Shown piece after piece: positions 62,747 to 64,000 of a stretch of DNA of 64,000 bases. Made by a program: the position numbers and the translations under genes. Each line of letters starts with the position of its first letter. Position 1 is the stretch's first letter. This stretch comes from Spirochaetia bacterium (GTDB taxonomy: Bacteria; Spirochaetota; Spirochaetia; Sphaerochaetales; Sphaerochaetaceae): NCBI GenBank assembly GCA_022482625.1, contig JAKVOU010000001.1, positions 1,722,784 through 1,786,783 of the forward strand, written 5' to 3'. Under the pieces are notes generated by a model, which saw nothing but the letters and a program-made list of their open reading frames with translations, was not told the DNA's origin and did no database searches.

Positions 62747-64000
62747 ATGGATCGTATACAGAAAGAACTCACGGAAGGCAAGACGGTACTTGGCATTGAA
62801 TTTGGTTCTACGCGAATCAAAGCCATTCTCATAGATACAAAAAACGAACCGATTGCCCAAGGAAGCTTTGATTGGGAAAACTCCCTTATCGATGGAGTAT
62901 GGACATACTCCTTGGAAGAAATAAGGCAGGGCCTTCAGACTTGCTATGGTAACCTGAAACAGGACGTCATGGACAAATATGAAGTAAAACTGACAAAGTT
63001 AAAGGCAATGGGTATCAGCGCCATGATGCATGGATACCTTGCTTTTGACAAAAATGGCAAGTTGCTCACTCCTTTCAGGACATGGAGAAATACATTCACC
63101 CATGAAGCTTCAAATGTCCTAGCTCAGTTGTTTGATTATCCTGTTCCCGAGCGATGGAGTATCTCCCATCTCTATTATTCAGTCATGAAGGACCAGCCTC
63201 ATCTCAAATCCCTTGACTATATCTGTACCCTTGCAGGGTATGTGCACTGGCTGCTTACAGGTAAGAAAGTACTTGGAATCGGTGATGCATCCGGCATGTT
63301 TCCTATCAATGACAAGACAAGGGATTACGATCAGCAATTCATCGATAAATTCGAAGCACTCATCAAAGATAAGCAGTATGGTTGGAATCTGAGAAGTATT
63401 CTTCCCAAGGTATTGCTTGCAGGTGAAGATGCCGGAACCTTAAGTAAGGAAGGAGCAAAACTGCTCGATCCTTCCATGGAACTAGCAACCGGCATCCCGT
63501 TCTGCCCTCCTGAAGGCGATGCGGGGACAGGTATGGTGGCAACCAACAGCGTGGCACCGAAAACAGGCAATGTTTCCGCAGGTACTTCAGTATTTGCTAT
63601 GGTAGTCTTGGAAAGACCACTTTCAAAGAGCTATCATAACCTGATCGACCTTGTAACGACTCCTGACGGTTCCCCTGTTGCCATGGCACATGCAAACAAC
63701 TGCACAGGCGAATATGACAAATGGATAGGGCTTTTCAACGAAGTGCTTGAAGCCACTGGCAGACCGATCAAGAAAGGAGAGCTCTATGATATCCTCCTAG
63801 GCAAGGCATTGGAAGGTGACAATGACTGCGGAGGCCTGATACCCTTCAATTATCTTTCGGGAGAAACCATGGTAGGAGTAAAAAGCGGAAGACCGTTGTT
63901 TGTCCGCACCTCTTCATGCCATTTCAGTCTTCCGAATTTCATGAGAGCACAGTTGTTTACTTCTCTTGCCGCATTGCGAACTGGTATGGATATCCTATTT
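62747..64000 (+). CDS. FGGY-family carbohydrate kinase, 3' end outside the window
   Basis: 418 codons are visible before the window end. The N-terminal motif is GIEFGSTRIKAILID, then AMMHGYLAFDKNG, then LAGYVHWLLTGKKVLGIGDASG and PEGDAGTGMVATNSVA. This subgroup often accompanies pentose genes such as arabinose isomerase and ribulose-phosphate epimerase, so a pentulokinase is likely (inference). The start is uncertain: ATG at 62747 gives the usual N-terminus but has no close ribosome site; an in-frame ATG at 62726 lies about 17 bases after GGAGGAAGG. Confidence 0.85.
   Translation, partial: MDRIQKELTEGKTVLGIEFGSTRIKAILIDTKNEPIAQGSFDWENSLIDGVWTYSLEEIRQGLQTCYGNLKQDVMDKYEVKLTKLKAMGISAMMHGYLAFDKNGKLLTPFRTWRNTFTHEASNVLAQLFDYPVPERWSISHLYYSVMKDQPHLKSLDYICTLAGYVHWLLTGKKVLGIGDASGMFPINDKTRDYDQQFIDKFEALIKDKQYGWNLRSILPKVLLAGEDAGTLSKEGAKLLDPSMELATGIPFCPPEGDAGTGMVATNSVAPKTGNVSAGTSVFAMVVLERPLSKSYHNLIDLVTTPDGSPVAMAHANNCTGEYDKWIGLFNEVLEATGRPIKKGELYDILLGKALEGDNDCGGLIPFNYLSGETMVGVKSGRPLFVRTSSCHFSLPNFMRAQLFTSLAALRTGMDILF

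Noticed and set aside
1-64000. CRISPR arrays, tRNA and rRNA genes
   Set aside because: No regularly spaced direct repeats, tRNA TPsiC-like motifs in a cloverleaf context, or rRNA sequence was seen on either strand.

Overview
The window looks like a chromosomal segment of a spirochaete, most likely Sphaerochaeta-like (inference). The reasons are secreted binding proteins whose signal peptides end in an FAQG-type site, strong AGGAGG ribosome sites, a moderate G+C backbone and a large sugar/polyol uptake repertoire. No rRNA or tRNA gene and no CRISPR array was seen.

Bases 1-4.5 kb hold the edge of a G+C-rich insertion sequence (copy A), a GH3 beta-glycosidase and a FAD/NAD(P)H oxidoreductase. 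From 4.6 to 29.4 kb lies a defence-type island. It contains two divergently transcribed DUF4143 AAA+ ATPases separated by striking inverted repeats, a McrC remnant, a complete type I Wadjet operon (jetABCD), an A+T-rich pair of secreted proteins of unknown function, a dense mobile-element block, and a three-gene module of TerB-N/TerB-C protein, BrxD-like ATPase and Lhr/BrxHI-like helicase. The mobile block has IS copy B, an intact ISL3-family element, a dead transposase gene carrying its own 99-bp insertion, and IS copy C, which has an internal deletion. A membrane-protein gene overlaps the helicase end. IS copy B interrupts the signal-peptide region of one secreted-protein gene.

From 29.4 to 49.2 kb the gene content is housekeeping. 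It includes a GNAT acetyltransferase, an ApbE flavin transferase lipoprotein, a membrane-anchored GDPD phosphodiesterase, a polar amino-acid ABC transporter and a compact trpEGDCFBA operon with a near-consensus promoter. It also includes an EAL protein with a degenerate GGDEF domain, D-Tyr-tRNA deacylase, a DnaQ-fold exonuclease, and an osmolyte ABC transporter operon ending in a BusR-like GntR/RCK_C regulator, with an inverted repeat bracketing the promoter -10.

From 49.2 to 64 kb is carbohydrate catabolism. It holds a sedoheptulokinase-like FGGY kinase, an intact IS1595-family element, a ribose-type ABC transporter with an alpha/beta hydrolase, and a polyol locus (zinc dehydrogenase, LacI regulator, SDR). 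Diverging from that locus are a xylulokinase-like kinase, an MFS transporter and a second FGGY kinase cut by the window end. Palindromes with the core AATCGATT occur in front of the ABC operon, the dehydrogenase operon and the kinase operon, suggesting one LacI-type regulon that feeds polyols through a ketose to a pentulose phosphate.
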